This document shows positions 62,272 to 64,000 of a stretch of 64,000 nt of DNA, in pieces. The notes below the pieces were generated by a model. It made no database searches and had not been told where the DNA came from. It saw nothing but the letters and a program-made list of their open reading frames with translations. A program made the position numbers and the translations under genes. Origin of the DNA: Rubrivivax rivuli (lineage in GTDB: Bacteria > Pseudomonadota > Gammaproteobacteria > Burkholderiales > Burkholderiaceae_C); assembly GCF_004016505.1 (NCBI RefSeq), contig NZ_SACR01000002.1, positions 434,001 to 498,000 of the forward strand. Direction: 5' to 3'. The number at the start of each line of letters is the position of its first letter. Position 1 is the first letter of the stretch.

Positions 62272-64000
62272 GCGGCGGCCAGGTCTTCAAGCAGGTTCTG
62301 GAAGGCCAGCGCACACAGCTCGGCGTCGTCGGCGCTGATGGTTTCCAGCGGGTTGTGGCTGATGCCCGCGTTGCCGCCGCGCAGGAAGAGCATGGCCTGC
62401 GGCATGCGTTCGTGCAGCTTCATCGCGTCGTGCCCGGCACCGCTGGGCAGGCGGTAGACCGGCAAGCCCAGGGCGGCCACCGCGCGCTCCCAGCGCTGCT
62501 GCCACGCCGGGTGGCTGGGCGCGGCGTTGGCCGCCAGCGTGGGCACCACGCTGTGCGTGAGGCCGCGGCGTTCGCAGATGCGCTGCAGCTCGGCCAGCAC
62601 GTCGGCGCCCAGGGCGTCGCGCGCGGCGTTGGTGGTGGCGCGCAGGTCCAGGCTGAAGTGGCAGGCGCCGGGCACCACGTTGATGGAGCCGTTCGGCACC
62701 TGCAGCATGCCCACGGTGCCCACGACGTCGGGCACCGCTGCCGCGCGCTTCTCCACAAACAGCACCAGCTCGGCCACCGCGCACGCCGCATCGCGCCGCC
62801 GGTCCATGGGCGTGGTGCCGGCATGGCTGGCCACGCCCTGCACCGTGCACTGGTAGCGCAGGCTGCCGTTGATGGACGTGACGACACCCAGCGGCAGGTC
62901 CAGCTCGTTGAGCACCGGACCCTGCTCGATGTGCACTTCCACGAAACCCAGGTACTGCGCCGGGTCGCGCTGGAGCGCGACGATGCTCTCCAGCGTGCCG
63001 GGCAGCCCGGCGGCCTGCAGGGCCTGGCGCATGGTGATGCCCTCGGCATCGGCCTGTTCCAGCCAGGCGGGCACGAAGCTGCCGGTGAGCGCACCGCTGC
63101 CCAGGAAGGTGGCCGGGTAGCGCTGACCCTCTTCTTCCGAGAAAGCCACCACCTCGATGCCGAAAGGCAGGCGCCGGCCCTGCGCGTGCAGCTCGCGCAC
63201 CAGCGCCATCGGCACCAGGATGCCCAGCCGCCCGTCGTACTTGCCGCCGTTGCGCACGGTGTCGAAGTGGCTGCCGGTGAGCAGGCGGCGTGCGCCGGGC
63301 TGCTGGCCTTCGTAGACACCCACCACGTTGCCCACGGCGTCGAGGCGCACGTGGTCGAAACCGGCCTCGTGCATCCAGGCCTGCAGCTGCGCAGCCACGG
63401 CGCGGTGGGCCTCGGTGAGGTAGGTCACCGTGAGCTGGCCTTGTTCCTTGAAGCCGGGGTCGCTGTGCGCGGCCAGGGCTTCGGCCCAGTCCCACAGGCG
63501 CTGACCGAGCACCGGCACGTGGCCGAAGCGGTCGTTCAGGCGGATCTCGGCGATGCGGTGGATGTGGCGCAGGCACTCGGCGAATTCGAAGTCGCGGTGG
63601 CCGGCCAGGCGGCGCTGGAAGGCCGCGATGATCTCGGCGCGCGTGAGGCCCAGCCCGCGCGGGCCGCGCACGGCCAGGATGAAAGGCCAGCCGAACTTGG
63701 CCTTGTAGTCGGCATTCAGCTGCTGCAGCCGCGCGAACTCTTCGGGGCTGCAGGCGGTGAGGCCGGCCTTGCTTTGCTCGTTCGTGCTTTCGGCCGTCAG
63801 CTCACCGGCGATCGCCGCCTTGCCGGCCAGCTCGGGGTGGGCACAGATCAACGCCAGCTGCTGCGCACGCGGGGCCTGCCGCACGGCTTGTGCCAGCGCG
63901 TGTTTCAGCGCCGCCAGCGTCGCAAAACCCTCGGCCGGGCGTTGCGCATGCGCGGCCTCGGCCACCCAGGGCGAGTGTTCATAGGTGCCGGCCAGCAGCG
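62268..64000 (-). CDS. UraD-AllC fusion: OHCU decarboxylase plus allantoate amidohydrolase, 5'-partial
   Basis: Two purine-degradation enzymes in one chain. The N-terminal part matches 2-oxo-4-hydroxy-4-carboxy-5-ureidoimidazoline (OHCU) decarboxylase (TYEHSPWVAEAA, CAHPELAGKAAIAGELTAES and FGWPFILAVRG regions), which yields (S)-allantoin. The C-terminal part, about 400 residues, matches the allantoate amidohydrolase/carbamoylase family (TGSHFDTVRNGGKYDGRLG, EEEGQRYPATFLGSGALTG, VEVHIEQGPVLNE, SHAGTTPMDRRRDA). The frame stays open to the window edge, so the true start lies beyond 64000; an apparent GTG at 63965 is internal. The substrates of the two halves are two steps apart, with allantoinase between. 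It overlaps the M20 gene by four bases. Confidence 0.9.
   Translation of the reverse strand, partial: LLAGTYEHSPWVAEAAHAQRPAEGFATLAALKHALAQAVRQAPRAQQLALICAHPELAGKAAIAGELTAESTNEQSKAGLTACSPEEFARLQQLNADYKAKFGWPFILAVRGPRGLGLTRAEIIAAFQRRLAGHRDFEFAECLRHIHRIAEIRLNDRFGHVPVLGQRLWDWAEALAAHSDPGFKEQGQLTVTYLTEAHRAVAAQLQAWMHEAGFDHVRLDAVGNVVGVYEGQQPGARRLLTGSHFDTVRNGGKYDGRLGILVPMALVRELHAQGRRLPFGIEVVAFSEEEGQRYPATFLGSGALTGSFVPAWLEQADAEGITMRQALQAAGLPGTLESIVALQRDPAQYLGFVEVHIEQGPVLNELDLPLGVVTSINGSLRYQCTVQGVASHAGTTPMDRRRDAACAVAELVLFVEKRAAAVPDVVGTVGMLQVPNGSINVVPGACHFSLDLRATTNAARDALGADVLAELQRICERRGLTHSVVPTLAANAAPSHPAWQQRWERAVAALGLPVYRLPSGAGHDAMKLHERMPQAMLFLRGGNAGISHNPLETISADDAELCALAFQNLLEDLAAA

Overview
The window is a gene-dense, very GC-rich (roughly two-thirds G+C) chromosomal stretch. 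It most resembles a betaproteobacterium of the order Burkholderiales, probably near the Rubrivivax/Leptothrix/Sphaerotilaceae group. The reasons are a betaproteobacterial general porin, an mlaFEDACB operon that includes mlaA, the pilMNOPQ-aroK-aroB-dgt-gltBD order, the cyaY/lptM/lysA grouping, and hexR-zwf. No rRNA, tRNA, CRISPR array, prophage or intact insertion sequence was seen.

Layout. 1-6000: type II secretion (T2SS) genes gspG-H-I-J-K-L-M-N on the minus strand, with gspC divergent on the plus strand; gspN runs off the left edge. 6032-8773: a divergent CobT-like protein and ilvA. 8860-8990: a candidate small RNA with its own promoter, an anti-Shine-Dalgarno segment and an intrinsic terminator. 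9073-12231: OsmC-like protein, coq7, a porin with a strong terminator, and a DUF3047 lipoprotein. 12270-16160: a dppBCDF-type peptide ABC transporter with a frameshifted first permease and no binding protein. 16212-20418: lysA, lptM, cyaY and PBP1a (mrcA). 20744-25853: pilMNOPQ. 25891-28050: a large Ig-like/EF-hand-like lipoprotein. 28041-30931: aroK, aroB, dgt. 30957-31790: a degenerate RAYT transposase followed by REP-like repeats. 31886-38113: glutamate synthase gltB-gltD. 38272-45012: a minor-pilin operon (pilE-like, fimT, pilV, pilW, pilX, pilY1). 45194-49104: mlaFEDACB lipid-transport operon. 49056-51562: zwf-hexR with a near-consensus HexR operator. 51559-53973: a trans-sulfuration PLP enzyme and a beta-helix protein. 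54072-56315: gspA-gspB. 56376-59926: an NMT1-type ABC transporter operon ending in ureD. 60063-64000: a class A beta-lactamase, an M20-type hydrolase and a UraD-AllC fusion cut by the right edge.

How the parts fit. Three envelope systems dominate: T2SS in two separate loci (CGHIJKLMN and AB), type IV pili in two loci (assembly platform plus secretin, and minor pilins plus PilY1), and Mla phospholipid transport. Core metabolism includes isoleucine, lysine, shikimate, glutamate, ubiquinone and pentose-phosphate steps. The right end looks like a nitrogen-scavenging region: the late purine/allantoate pathway, a small-molecule transporter and a urease accessory gene lie together without urease structural genes in view.

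The most interesting signals are the anti-SD small RNA upstream of ilvA, the pilus-linked Ig/EF-hand lipoprotein, the HexR operator, the RAYT protein that has lost its HUH motif beside REP-like repeats, the CobT-like protein lacking both expected catalytic glutamates, and the ureD-transporter-allantoate neighbourhood.
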